Source of the DNA: Steromphala cineraria
Taxonomy: Eukaryota > Mollusca > Gastropoda > Trochida > Trochidae
Reading direction: 5' to 3'
DNA length: 64,000 nucleotides
NCBI GenBank assembly: GCA_916613615.1
Contig: OU744736.1
Coordinates: 56,099,205 to 56,163,204, forward strand
Shown: one piece after another, positions 34,488 to 47,300 of the stretch
How the letters are laid out: the number at the start of each line of letters is the position of its first letter
How positions within the stretch are numbered: position 1 is the stretch's first letter
Notes under the pieces: model-generated
Seen by the model: the letters and a program-made list of their open reading frames with translations, nothing else
Told to the model about the DNA's origin: nothing
Databases searched by the model: none
Translations under genes and position numbers: made by a program

Positions 34488-34611
34488 TAAGTTAGTTGGC
34501 CCATTTGTTGTATAGTCGCATGATCTTAGGCACATGGTATTATATTCATCTGATTTATGACTTATATTTAAAGAGACACTCTGTAATCTTCATGACACAA
34601 TTGTTAAGTCG

Positions 34612-34790
34612 AAGTAAACCTAGACTTAATATTATCCGTTTCACTCCTATACTGAGTCTAAAAAGGTCTAGTAGAGACGTCAGCCGACCTTTCTGCGACC
34701 TATGATCCTCCACTATTGTGGGCTGACGGGACCCTCTTCTAGACCTTTTTAGACTCAGGAGTGAAACGGATACTAGGTCTAGGTTTACTT
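34612..34790. mobile_element. 179-bp foldback element
   Basis: The arms of about 72 bp, AAGTAAACCTAGAC... and ...GTCTAGGTTTACTT, are near-perfect reverse complements (ATCCGTTTCACTCCT, GAGTCTAAAAAGGTCTAG). The loop is about 35 bp including CGACCTATGATCC. It is preceded at 34568 by TTAAAGAGACACTCTGTAAT, similar to the TTAA MITE end, so it may sit in or beside a relic of that family. Confidence 0.8.
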
Positions 34791-35765
34791 AGACCGACAT
34801 TTGTTTGGCTTTTTAAAACCTCAAAATGTTAAATATGTTTAAATAGATTTTAAACATCTCAATGACTCATCTCGAAAAGACGTAAAAGTCCTATTTTGCG
34901 TGGAGAATTTAATGACGTCTTATATAAGCTAAAAGTCATTATTTTAAAGAAAATTTAATCCAAAATAGGCAACTCCTAACCATTACATGGGATGCATTAG
35001 ATACGTCATCAAATTTGACCCCAACATTTTTGGAGTGCCTGTTTAACGTGAAGTGTACGAACATAAGCTAACACTCCAGCAGTGAAGCATGTAACCCAGT
35101 TTTACCCGAGCAATACTCTATACAAAGGTACTGCGGGTAAGTAAGTATCACATTACAGTCAGATAAGGCCTATCTTCAGTGTACGTAGTAAAACTGAGAA
35201 ACGAAGTAGCCGGATAGCCGGACTGGTAACTAAGTAGACTTGTAGATCGGATGAAAACATACCTGTCTGGATTTCAACAATGGAGACATTTATTTATACA
35301 TTTACATTAATCTAAATGTTATGATTTATAGGGGCATATACAAAATTAAGATGTTCTAGATGAATAGTATTTTTTTTGGTTGATATATAAATGAATAAGA
35401 CTACATTATAGTGAACTGGAGTGATATATAGTCCATCAGTGAACAGAGTACAGGCAGCAACATACATTACCTTGATCTTTATATTATTGTTGGAGTTAAA
35501 TTTTAGTTGATAATTACATTAATTATTGCACTAACAGTTTGATTATCGATGTCATGCACTTATGGAAGTTATGTTGGCAAAAAACTAGGACGATCCGCTC
35601 TTTTGATCCGGTTATATTAATGTTTTCGTTTTCCCTTTTATGAAACAAGTTGAATGTGTGTCTTTTTATAGTTCACTACATTAGCCATAATATCACAAAA
35701 TCCATATGGTGATCAGCGAAATTAATCATACATATCATCATAAACATATCTTTAAGGGATTATTT
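34791..35765. other. Non-coding stretch, no gene seen
   Basis: AT-rich unique sequence with no recognisable exon or repeat. Confidence 0.3.
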
Positions 35766-36580
35766 TTAAGTAAAATATTTCCATAATAAGGGAAACTGAG
35801 GTGGTAGTATTTGAGTAATGGGGTATTGAGGTGTGAGCTCCGAGGGAATATAGCAAAGAGGAAACAATTTGTTTTGTAGTTGCATGTATGTTAAGTGTTT
35901 TGTAACAGTGTACAGGACGCGAGGTCTAGGGTAATAAACGTCGGACTTGGGGACAATGAGAAGTAGTACATATGAGTAGAGATAACTGAACTTAGGGTGA
36001 ATGTAATATAGGAAGTACAAGTATTCGGCTATTTGGGTGAAGAAGTACTACGCTTGGGTAGATAAAGTAAAGGAAGAACAAAGTATTCGGCTATTTGGGT
36101 GAAGAAGTACTACGCTTGGGGTTAATAAAGTATAGAAATACAAGATTTAGATGTTTGAGTGGAGAAGTATTTGGGTTAAATGAAGCATGTGAAGAACAAA
36201 GTATTGGGGTATTTGGGTAGGTAAGAACTTAACCAGTGTTAAATGAAGTATTGGAAGTACACAGAATTTAGGTATTTGGTAGGTAAAATCTTAACTAGTG
36301 GTGATAAAGTATGGGAAGTACAAAGTATTTGGGTTTTTGGGTAGGTAAGAACATAACCAGTGTTAAATGAAGTATTGGAAGTACAAAGTATTTGGGTATT
36401 TGGGTAGGTGAGAACTTAACTAGTGGTGATAAGCATGGGAAGTACAAAGTTTTGGGTTATTTGATAAAGAAGTACTGAGCTTTTGTTGAATGAAGTTTAG
36501 CAAGTACATAGTATAGGGACTATTGGCGCATGTTGGAGGAGAATTACTAAGCTTGGGGTGAATCAAGTATATGATTTATA
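35766..36580. repeat. Degenerate tandem repeat, about 62-67 bp, roughly 10 copies
   Basis: Worn units carry GGAAGTACAAAGTATT(T/C)GG, TATTTGGGT(A/G)(G/A), GAAGTAC or GTAAGAACTTAACCAGTG and AATGAAGTAT. Best-preserved copies are at 35985-36130 and 36190-36440. Composition resembles the 56-bp array at 39190. Non-coding. Confidence 0.65.
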
Positions 36581-37500
36581 ATGTGTTTTAGTATTTAGTA
36601 TTTGGTAATGCATGCGGGTGTATTGTGCTAATGGGTAAAAGTGTGTTAAGGTTATGGGGTTGAAGAGATTTAAGTTGTGGATGAATGGAGCGAAGGAATC
36701 TGCTAGCTAGAGTATGTTACTAAGTGTAGGAGTAAGGAGTTTGCAAATAGCAACAATTTATTGGGGTAATTAAGTGGTTAATTATTGGTTTCGGGTAAAT
36801 AAATATAACATATAGAGCATAAATATTTTTTGAATATTTTCCGATGATGATTTATGATACTACATCCCAAAATCTTTAAACGAATTGACGTGTCTAAAAA
36901 TAAATGAGGTCGAAAGGTTAATAGCGTAATGCATTGTGGGATCGTGTTGTGTTTGTACGTTCGCTCAATTGCGAGAACAGTCATTGAGACTCTCGAGTGT
37001 CACAGGTTGCAGGGGCAGAGAAAATTGAACAACACAAACAGATTACTAATTTGATATTTGTTACATCAATGTGGTTAATTGACCCTATTATTGAGGTTAC
37101 CATCTTATCATGGCAAAACCATTTCAGGTTTCATGATCAGTGCCTAAATTTTGTCCTAATTCCTGATAAATGATATGTAGGTCTTAGAGTTTACCTAACA
37201 CTTCAAAGTCATGGTGTACTTGGTATCAGCTCAACGAATCAATTTGAAACATGAGAACTTTAAAAAATGAAAAATACCAAAACTTTTTCCTTTGATATTA
37301 ATTATTCAACTCGGTTTAAGGACATCCAAATCCAACAATTGCTGGTGTAATTTCTCTTGATGTTTATCATTTTAACAAGATCCAAGGCTCAGATGTCTAA
37401 AAGGTTTAGAAAACTGTACTAAAAAAAGAAAAATTGTCTTTATGGTGGTTTAGTAAAGCAAGTTGATTATCATTGTAGATAGCCCTTGTATATCATTGTT
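36581..37500. other. Non-coding stretch, no gene seen
   Basis: AT-rich sequence between two repeat blocks. Nothing supported. Confidence 0.3.
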
Positions 37501-38772
37501 ATACCCCCGCCTTACAGCGTAAGCGGGGGTATATAGCGGTCATTCTGTCCGTCCGTCCGTCCGTCCGTCCGTCTGTCCGTCCGTCCGTCACAAAAGTTTG
37601 TCCGGAGCATATCTCCCAAACTATTCATGCTAGCTTTACCAAACTTCATACACTTATCAACTATGATCCCTAGATGTGCCTTTTGAGGGTTAGACCAACA
37701 AATTATTTTTATTTTTTGCGGTTTCCATGGAAACATGACTAAACAGTGACTTTATGACCAAGTCCTTTGTCCGGAGCATATCTCCTAAACTATACATGCT
37801 AGCTTCACCAAACTTCATACACTTATCAACCATGATCCCTGAATGTGCCTTTTGAGGGTTAGACCAACAAATTATTTTTATTTTTGCGGTTTCCATGGAA
37901 ACATGACCAAAACTGTGACTTTATGACCAAGTCCTTTGTCCAGAGCATATCTCCTAAACTATACATGCTAGCTTCACCAAACTTCATACACTTATCAACC
38001 ATGATCCCTAGATGTGCCTTTTGAGGGTTAGACCAACAAATTATTTTTATTTTTTGCGGTTTCCATGGAAACATGACCAAAACTGTGACTTTATGACCAA
38101 GTCCTTTGTCCGGAGCATATCTCCTAAACTATACATGCTAGCTTCACCAAACTTCATACACTTATCAACCATGATCCCTAGATGTACCTTTCCAGGGTTA
38201 GACCCACAATTTTATTTTATTTTTGCGGTTTACATGGAAACATAACTAAAACAGTGACTCGGACCAATTCCTTTGTCGAGAGCATATTTCCTAAACTATT
38301 CATGCTAGCTTCACCAAACTTTATACACTTATCAACCATGATCCCTAGATGTGCGGTTAGACAAACATGATTATTTTTCTTGTTTGCATTTTTCATGGAT
38401 AAATGACTAAAAAATGTTTCAATGATAAATTACTTTGTCCTGAACATATTTCGTGAAATATACATCTCAGCTTCACCAAATTTGACGCAACAAAAATAAT
38501 TTTGTCCTCGCTACATCTCGTGGAATATTCATGATAACTACCTCAAATTGAAACAAAAATCAACCATTATTCCTAGATGTACCTTTTTGATTGTAAAACC
38601 TATTAATGAATATGGTATTTGGGTTTCAGTGGAAAGAAGACTTACACAATGAGATACTGTATTTTCAACTATCATACAACTTTAACCAATATTAATCAGT
38701 TTTACTATTTGAATTTTTTTTAACAAAGTGGGGAGCGGGGGTATGTGAGCTTTGCTCGCTTCTTTACTTGTT
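37501..38772 (+). mobile_element. Pearl-like element, ACCCCCGC family, 169-bp core
   Basis: The 5' hairpin TACCCCCGCCTTAC-AGC-GTAAGCGGGGGTA is followed by TATAGCG, a (CCGT)n tract (37548-37588) and about five monomers of about 169 bp (GTCCGGAGCATATCTCC ... GGTTTCCATGGAAACATGAC), then worn monomers. The 3' end is GAGCGGGGGTATGTGAGC followed by a short hairpin (GAGC-TTTGCTC-like) and TTACTTGTT. No coding capacity. Confidence 0.82.
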
Positions 38773-39185
38773 AAATAATTGTTAAACAATCCCAAGAAGC
38801 TTAATTGATCTGATTCTGAATGTATCAAGCGGCTGATTACGTTTCTTTCTTTCCAAGCGAATGATCTTTGTTTATATAGCTTCTGCTGTTTACTGATTAT
38901 TCAGAAAGGTTGGCGTACTCGAGGGCTGTTGTTTGTAAATTATACCTATGCAGATAGCAGTCATGGTTTATTTACGATTTGTGTGATTTTATGTTTATTT
39001 CCAAAAGTTTATTTATGTTTCATATCAAATGTGTCAATGGAAGTTGTTAACCAGATTTCTAAATGTAATGAGTCTACTAATGACTGTAAAAATGTATGAT
39101 TACTTATTTGAAATTTCTTTGCAACTTTGTCATAAACCTAGCTGCAATAATAGGATTTTGTGTAGCGTGCGCTCATTAATAAAAA
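38773..39185. other. Non-coding spacer
   Basis: AT-rich with no feature. The 88-codon frame that starts at 39029 runs into the tandem repeat and is chance. Confidence 0.3.
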
Positions 39186-39187
39186 AA

Positions 39188-39722
39188 TACGAAAGGGTTA
39201 ACAGTATATTTGGATGTAGGGATAGTGAGCTTAGAGTGAATGAAGCGAAAGGGTTAACAGTACATTTCAATGTAGGGATAGTGAGCTTAGAGTGAATGAA
39301 GCGAAAGGGTTAACAGTATATTTGGATGTAGGGATAGTGAGCTTAGAGTGAATTTAGCGTAAGGGTTAACAGTATATTTGAATGTAGGGATAGTGAGCTT
39401 AGAGTGAATGAAGCTAAAGGGTTAACAGGATATTTGGATATAGGGATAGTGAGCTTAGAGTGAATGAAGCTAAAGGGTTAACAGGATATTTGGATGTAGG
39501 GATAGTGAGCTTAGAGCGAATGAAGCTAAAGGGTTAACAGTATATTTGAATGTAGGGATAGTGAGCTTAGAGTGAATGAAGCTAAAGGGTTAACAGGATA
39601 TTTGGATATAGGGATAGTGAGCTTAGAGTGAATGAAGCTAAAGGGTTAACAGGATATTTGGATGTAGGGATAGTGAGCTTAGAGCGAATGAAGCTAAAGG
39701 GTTAACAGTATATTTGGATCTG
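39188..39722. repeat. 56-bp tandem array with 168-bp higher-order trimer
   Basis: Nine to ten copies of GGGTTAACAG(T/G)ATATTTG(G/A)AT ... GATAGTGAGCTTAGAGTGAATGAAGC. From 39363 on, three variants (TATATTTGAATG; GATATTTGGATATA; GATATTTGGATGTA with AGAGCG) recur in the same order at an exact 168-bp spacing. Confidence 0.92.
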
Positions 39723-40028
39723 GGTTAGAATGAATGAGACATGGGAATTACAGTGTGTTGGAGTGATGAGTTAATGGTGAAGGGAACGGAGGGTCAACAT
39801 CATCTTATGACAATTAAGGGACACTCAGCCCTTGTTTCATTAGTCGCTGATATGTTGAACGTTTGTGTGTTTATGATGTTATGTTTGCCGTATGCTTAAT
39901 ATCAGTGACTGATAAGGATGTCCTTTGTCAAATGAGTGGACTACAACACTCGATTAACATTGTGTTCAATCTTTCTGAAAATGTATCAGACATAACTCAG
40001 TCTCTCATTTAGCGTTTTTTTGTTATCA
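39723..40028. other. Non-coding spacer
   Basis: About 300 bp with no recognised feature. Confidence 0.3.
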
Positions 40029-41294
40029 TTTTTAGCTCATCTGGCCTGTAAGGCCCGATGGGCTTATGGCATGGCATGGTGTCCGGCGTCCGTCCGTCCG
40101 TCCATCCGTCCGTCCATCCGTCCGTCCGTAAACTTTGTGGAATTTCGACTTCTTCTCCAGAACCATAAGGCCTAGAAAGCTGAAACTTTGTGTACAGACT
40201 CCTTGACTAGTGAGGATTATAAATTGTAGCTTTGGTGGTCATGTGACCCCTAATAAGGGCCACAGGGGCCACACCCTAAAAACCTATTTTGATCTTCTTC
40301 TCAAGAACCATAAGGCCTAGAAAGCTGGAACTTTGTGTACAGACTCCTTGGCTAGTGAGGATTATAAATTGTAGCTTTGGTGACCCTGTGACCCCTAATA
40401 AGGGCCACAGGGGCCACACCCTAAAAACCTATTTTCATCTTCTTCTCCAGAACCATGAGGCCTAGAAAGCTGAAACTTTGTGTACAGACTCCTTGATTAT
40501 TGAGGATTATAAATTGTAGCTTTGGTGGCCATGTAACCCCTAATAAGGGCCACAGGGGCCACACCCTAAAAACATATTTTCATTTCCTTCTCCAGAACCA
40601 TGAGGCCTAGAAAGCTGAAACTTTGTGTACAGACTCCTTGACTAGTGAGGATTATAAATTGTAGCTTTGGTGGCCCTGTGACCCCTAATAAGGGCCACAG
40701 GGGCCACACCCTAAAAACCTATTTTCATCTTCTTCTCCAGAACCATGAGGCCTAGAAAGCTGAAACTTTGTGTACAGACTCCTTGACTAGTGAGGATTAT
40801 AAATTGTAGCTTTGGTGGCCCTGTGACCCCTAATAAGGGCCACAGGGGCCACACCCTAAAAACCTATTTTCATCTTCTTCTCCAGAACAATAAGGCCTAG
40901 AAAGCTGAAACTTTGTGTAAAGACTCCTTGACTAGTGAGGATTATAAATTGTAGCTTTGGTGGCAATGTGACCCCTATTAAGGGCCACAGGGGCCACACC
41001 CTGAAAACATATTATCATCTTCTTCTCCAGAACCATAAGGCCTAGAAAGCTGGAACTTTGTGTACAGACTCCTTGGCTAGTGAGGATTATAAATTGTAGG
41101 TTTGGTGACCCTGTTGCTCCAATGAAGTATAAGGCCAGCCATGAAAACTGAAACTTGTCGCCTTTTATACTTAATTTTATGACTGGTGACCCTTTGGCCT
41201 CTACAAAGGGGGAATCACATTTGCCACACTCAACAGCATATATTGTAATTGACGATGAAGCCTGATGAGCTACAGAGCCAATGGCTCTATTTTT
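40029..41294 (+). mobile_element. Pearl/Helentron-like element, AGCTCATC family, 145-bp core
   Basis: The 5' end TTTTTAGCTCATCTGGCCT folds as GCTCATC/GATGGGC outside and GGCCT-GTA-AGGCC inside. Then follow CTTATGGCATGG, (CCGT)n with CCAT interruptions (40084-40130), and seven monomers of about 145 bp (CTTTGTGTACAGACTCCTTG ... AGGGCCACAGGGGCCACACC). The 3' end GCCTGATGAGCTACAGAGCC has the AGAGCC-AAT-GGCTCT hairpin and a T tract. It lies just upstream of the first coding exon of the nSTAND-ankyrin gene. Confidence 0.88.
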
Positions 41295-41384
41295 CTCAAT
41301 ATTTCATTAAAGATTCATTCGTAAAGTTTTTTTCCTTATCAGAGTTCGTCTAACTGAATCATCTGAGGGAGGACCACACTGGGG

Positions 41385-44300
41385 ATGGATGGACGGGAGG
41401 AGGAGACAAGGCCACGTGCCGACGACAGTCAAGTCCAGGCTGACCTGATCGACAGGGACCCTGCTCAAACCACAGCCGTTTATAGATCAGGATACAATGA
41501 ACCTGAGCAGAGAACCGCGGGGTATGTATGGTATAAACTGATTCATGAGATCGTTTTAACGTCTTTTTACTAATAAGAGACCTCCACATTTGTCAAGTTT
41601 GAAAATACATGTCATTGGGTATCGCAAATCTATCAAAGATCATTGCTTCCACGTTCAAACGGTTGTTCTATAATATTTCAAGATCATTCATTGTTGTAAC
41701 CGAATAACTTAAATGTTGAGAAATCAAGTGTTATGAATGTAATTGTGATATGATATGATATGATAAAAACTTGTCAATTGTACAATTCCAAATTCATTAT
41801 ATCATTAATTCTCTTTACTTATCATATTGACAATAGCTGAAAGTATAGACTTCATGTATCAGTAAACTAATAATATTATATTTAATATTGAACTAATTTC
41901 ATTCAAAAGAACAAACTTGTACACCTCATTGCAAATGTGAAAGAGGTGAGGATACTGCTACTCCTGACAGTTTAGTTAATATATTTTCCGAGCAACACTT
42001 TTTTTACTCACTCACCATGACATCCTCTCCGATAACTGTGTTTTGTAATTCATTGAGACTTATGTGACATATTTTGCCTGACAACATTTATGATCATGGG
42101 TATATTACAAACCATCATACGTTTGCCCACAAACTGGCGACTGAGGTCTTATCGTATTTTTTTCCTCAGAACCACAGCAGGTCTTTCTATAAACATGTCG
42201 GGTGCAGCTGGTGGAGGAACCGTGGACACTGTACACATGGCTGGAGTCGTAATAAACGTAAACCCACCGATTGGTAAGTCCTTCTTAGTAAAAGGGTCAG
42301 CTGAGCACATCAAATAAAGATCATTCAAAAAAACTTAGGGAAAACTTTTAACTTTCCATAGTGACCTATACTAAGCAACAATAGTTTTTGTGACACAGAT
42401 CTATATTCATTACCACATAGTTTCGAGTACATGAGAACTGTAAACGGTTCACGACACTCTGAACAAAATAGAAATACAAATATTTGAAATGTTGATGTAT
42501 GTGTAAGAGTTAAGGTAATCAAGTTGAGCACTGGATAGAACTTCTCGTTACTAATAAAGACACATATACAGGGTTTTCCCTTCACAAGACATAAACACGT
42601 TCTGGATAAAACTGAAAGACGGTTAAGATTAAAGTGACACAGAGTATCTTTCTTAAAATTTTATTTGGTTTTGATAAGCTACAAAATATCTAATATGCTG
42701 ATTGAATTTCATATCTCATCACTGGACTTGCAAATATATTCATTTATGCATAATATCTCTAAAATGCTTGATTTTATGGAAAAATAAAGAAAAAATCTCA
42801 AATACGTTTACTATACGAAATTATGCATCCAATTAATCTACTTATTAGTTCGATACCTAATAAACACTATCGAATCGAATATATCTTCCTGTTCAAAATT
42901 ACGTTTGGCGAATTTGCGCGCGCCACTCGAGCCACATTGCCCGGTTTTCGATCAAAATCACGACTTTGAATTGCCGTATTTTCGCTCTAATGTACTGATT
43001 GACCTATAACTTGTTATTTTCAGTAACAGTAAGTGGTTCCCGATGATCGATTTCAAAATTTGACATTTGTGATCCTATCAACATACTCTGTGTCCCTTTA
43101 ATTCTGTCTGTAACGGAACACCAGAGGTCTTTATTGAATCTTGAACACTCTCACGACTGGTTACTTCCATGCGACGGAGGTGTGCTATGTGTATCAACTC
43201 ACTTGGGGGTCATATCTATCACATGAATAAGAATTTATCAATTCTCTTGAGCAGTCAGATCGACGTTTACTCTTTGAAATGATCATGAGTAAGCCAAATG
43301 CCTGTTTTATGAAACATGACTTTTTGCATCAATTCGTGTTGATGGCGTTTAAAAAACCTTTGTTGCTGAACATATACACAAAGAACTTAGTTAAGCAACC
43401 CAATTTTTCAAACAATACAAATTTTCAGGCAAACAATTACAGGTTTTCGATAGAACGATCACCTTGCAGTGTTGAAACGAAAACTTCTCTCGATTTATGA
43501 TTCGCTGCTTCTGGATAATTGCTTTTACAACGGTTGGTATTTTGGAGTCAAAATCCAAGGAACTTTAAAATTGAAAATAAAATCAATATTTTGTGCTGCA
43601 GTGTAATAATTATCATTTTAATGACTGAATTGATTACTTTTTAGTAAATAACCTCATAGCTAAAGTTAGTCGTTTAAAGCAGTAACTCAAAGTTCTCAAA
43701 TTTACTCACAGACTTTTAGATTGTAGGGTAATCAGACACGTTCTGGATAAAACTGAAAGACTGTTTGGACCAATTCTGTTTGTAACGTGACACCAACTCC
43801 AATCTGATCTTTATGAATCTTGAACACTCTCACATAGTACACGACTGGTTACTTTCATGCGAGGAGGTGTGCTATGCAGATCAACTTACTTGGTGATCAT
43901 ATCTTTCAAATGTATAAGAATTTATAAATTATTTATACCCCCGCTACGACGTAGTCGGGGGTATATAGCGCTCCGCGTGTCCGTCCGTCCGTCCGTCCGT
44001 CCGTCCGTCCGTCCGAAATCGTTTCCGGAGCATTACTCAAAAACTATACCACTTAGAAACTTCAAATTTGGTATGGAAGTAGCCTATATAGTGCTGTGGT
44101 GCCTTTTAGGGGTTTCAGCTCAATGGTTCAAATAATTTTTGAAATTTTGACCAAAAACGGTCCGATTTTTGGACTTTGTCTCGTTTCCGGAGCATAACTG
44201 AAAAACTATACCACTTAGAAACTTCAAATTTGGTATGGAAGTAGCCTATATGGTGCTGTGGTGCCTTTTAGGGGTTTCAGCTCAATGGTCCAAATAATTT

Positions 44301-47300
44301 TTGAAATTTTGACCAAAAACGGTCCGATTTTTGGACTTTGTCTCGTTTCCGGAGCATAAATGAAAATCTATACCACTTAGAAACTTCAAATTTGGTATGG
44401 AAGTAGCCTATATGGTGCTGTTGGGCCTTTTAGGGGTTTCAGCTCAATGGTTCAAATAATTTTTGAAATTTTGACCAAAAACGGTCCGATTTTTGGACTT
44501 TGTCTCGTTTCCGGAGCATAACTGAAAAACTATACCACTTAGAAACTTCAAATTTGGTATGGAAGTAGCCTATATGGTGCTGTGGTGCCTTTTAGGGGTT
44601 TCAGCTCAATGGTCTAAATAATTTTTGAAATTTTGACCAAAAACGGTCCGATTTTTGGACTTTGTCTCGTTTCCGGAGCAAAAATGAAAATCTATACCAC
44701 TTAGAAACTTCAAATTTGGTATGGAAGTAGCCTATATGGTGCTGATGTGCCTTTTAGGGGTTTCAACTCAATGGTCCAAATAATATTTGAAATTTTGACC
44801 AAAAACGGTCAACAATTTTTACTTTGTCTTGTTTCCGGAGCAAAATAAATACCAAATGACTTGCACACTTCAACCCAGACTCCGTATATCCATAAATCTC
44901 ACCTTATGGACAAAGATTTTTCAAACAATGTGTCTATATTTCTTAAGAAAAATGACCCAGTTAACCGGACGATTTGCTATCCGGACGATTTTCACCTGTA
45001 ACCAAAACAAGGTTCGACTGTATAGTGCTGTTGTGCCCTTTAGGGGTAATTCCAGGGCTCCAGAATTTTATTCAAAAACTACATGGCCGGGGATGTTTTG
45101 AAGTGAAATAGTTTTTAGGGTTGCAAGATCATTGTGTTTCTAAGTCATAATCATAAATTTTCAAATTAATGTTACGTGAAGGCGGTCAAACTCAAGCGGG
45201 GGTATGTGAGCCGCGCTCACTTTTGCCTTGTTTCTTTAGCAGTAAGATCGGCGTTGTTTAAAACAAGTTTTATGGTATTGTGATCGTCGGTTTTATGTAT
45301 AATGATGCTGATTATATAAGGGATTTATGAATCTTCTTCCTAATCATAAACCATATATCCTATAATGGGTCACGTTTAGGAAGGAAAGAAAAAGAGAAGA
45401 AAAAATAATTTATTCCGTTGTCACACATCTGTACAAACAATAAAATGCTCATAAATGCGCTCATGTATTCATTAAAAAGACGTATAAATATGCTAAAATG
45501 TTTTTCAGATGTCTGAGCATTAGACCAATTAAAGCCCCATTGTCACTCCGTAGAACAATCTTTTGTCGAAAATTTGATATCATATTTCATGTTTTAATCA
45601 ACAATACAATACTTATTACGATGTCAAAAGTACAATACCCCCGCAAAAGTGCCATAGATTTAAACTAACACGCTTTCGATGACATCATCTTTATGTACAT
45701 GTATGTAGGTTTCACACTGCGTCTCGGTTACCGCTACTGTGTCCGATGGGTATAAATTTGGCTGGCAACTAGTGCCATAGTGGATAAAAATAAAATAAAA
45801 TCTAGTCGTGCTCGACGCGTACGGTATTCAAGCGTATATTTAGGAACCGGAAATTGTGAGATGGCCACACTTGAATAGCCTTCACGTCGACACGCCAGAG
45901 CTTAAGTTTCGGCCATTTCAGTGAACTATTGCTAAAAATACCACGAATGCAGTAACATACTTTTTAAAATATTGGAGTTTAATTTGGGTCTTACATTATA
46001 AACTACTTAAAAGTACATATAAAACATGATAGAATAAGATAAAAGTGAGCAATATTTCGGATGATGGAGGCAGTAGTCCACCGATGTACAGTTGTTACCT
46101 ACATGAGGACTCTTGTCTCTTAGTTTGTGGCGAGAAGCGGCTGTAAAATGTCGCACCTTAGGAGAAATACAAACTTCTTGTCATCATTGAATGCTGCAAC
46201 AGTTGGGTTTATCACTGTTGCTTCATGAATAAGGTCGAATCTCATATCAGAGCAAAGTTAAAATTCGATAATACATAGCTGACAGTGCACGGCTTGCTGC
46301 TTTGCATAATTCTCTCACATACGTTTATGTCTATTCGTATCGCCGGAGCCAAAGGTATCTGTAACAGTTACCGGTAGTTAAAAAAGTTCCTCTTTAGTGA
46401 AACAGTGAAACACATAGTCAGTAGAAATACATGAACCTGATCGAAATAATTGTTGTTTTACTAATACTACGTATTTATAATAAATCTTTTTGTTCATTAT
46501 TGATCGCTGTTATTGTTATTTTGCAGTGACGATACCTGACCATCTACATGAACTTTTAGGTAAGTATTTTTACCTTTAATTTTTTCAAAGAGCTGAACAC
46601 AAACATCCTTGTGATTGCATCTTGACAATTACCAAACTAGTGCAATTTAATTATTATTTATTCACAACATATATCAAATGCTTAAATCACCAAATATGTT
46701 GTTTCATTCAACATGTTAAGAGTATAAAGAAAAGGTAAACTATAGGCTTGTGATGAATGAGAAGACATGCTATGTCAGAGGTATGCTAACATATACTGGT
46801 ATTTCGGGATATTAAAATTTCAGACGGCTGTATGAAATTTATACGACACCGTCATTATTGCATTTTTATACTTTTACATGTAATTCATGTCAGTAATGCT
46901 ACGTGTGAATTCTGAATATTTCTTATCAATCCTTCATATCTTGCTCATTACTGAAATCGATGTTTTTACTGTTATATAGAGAAAACAAAGGAGAAAATAG
47001 AGAGAGATACGACAGGGATGGTTCGAGTGTCTGCTGTGGACGATGTCCTTAACAAGATGAAAGTTCAGCGATGGATCACAATTACAGGGAACGCTGGGGA
47101 CGGCAAGACGGTTCTAGGTTACCTGGTGCTGAAGGAGTTGCAGGAGGATGTCAGAGTCTTTACCATCTCCGAACCTAAGGAGTATGAACAGATAGCAAAG
47201 ATGAAAGAAGATAAGGTCATTATGTTTGATGATAGATTTGGCGCTTTTCTTGCTGACCAGCAGTTAATCAAGAAATGGTTTGATGTCATTGAGGAAATTT

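Noticed and set aside
37512..38370. Overlapping frames such as KIKIICWSNPQKAHLGI
   Set aside because: They repeat with the 169-bp core of a pearl-like element and begin or end in (CCGT)n.
40029..41294. Promoter or enhancer of the nSTAND gene because of its position
   Set aside because: Position alone; the sequence is an ordinary copy of a repeated element found at several other sites.
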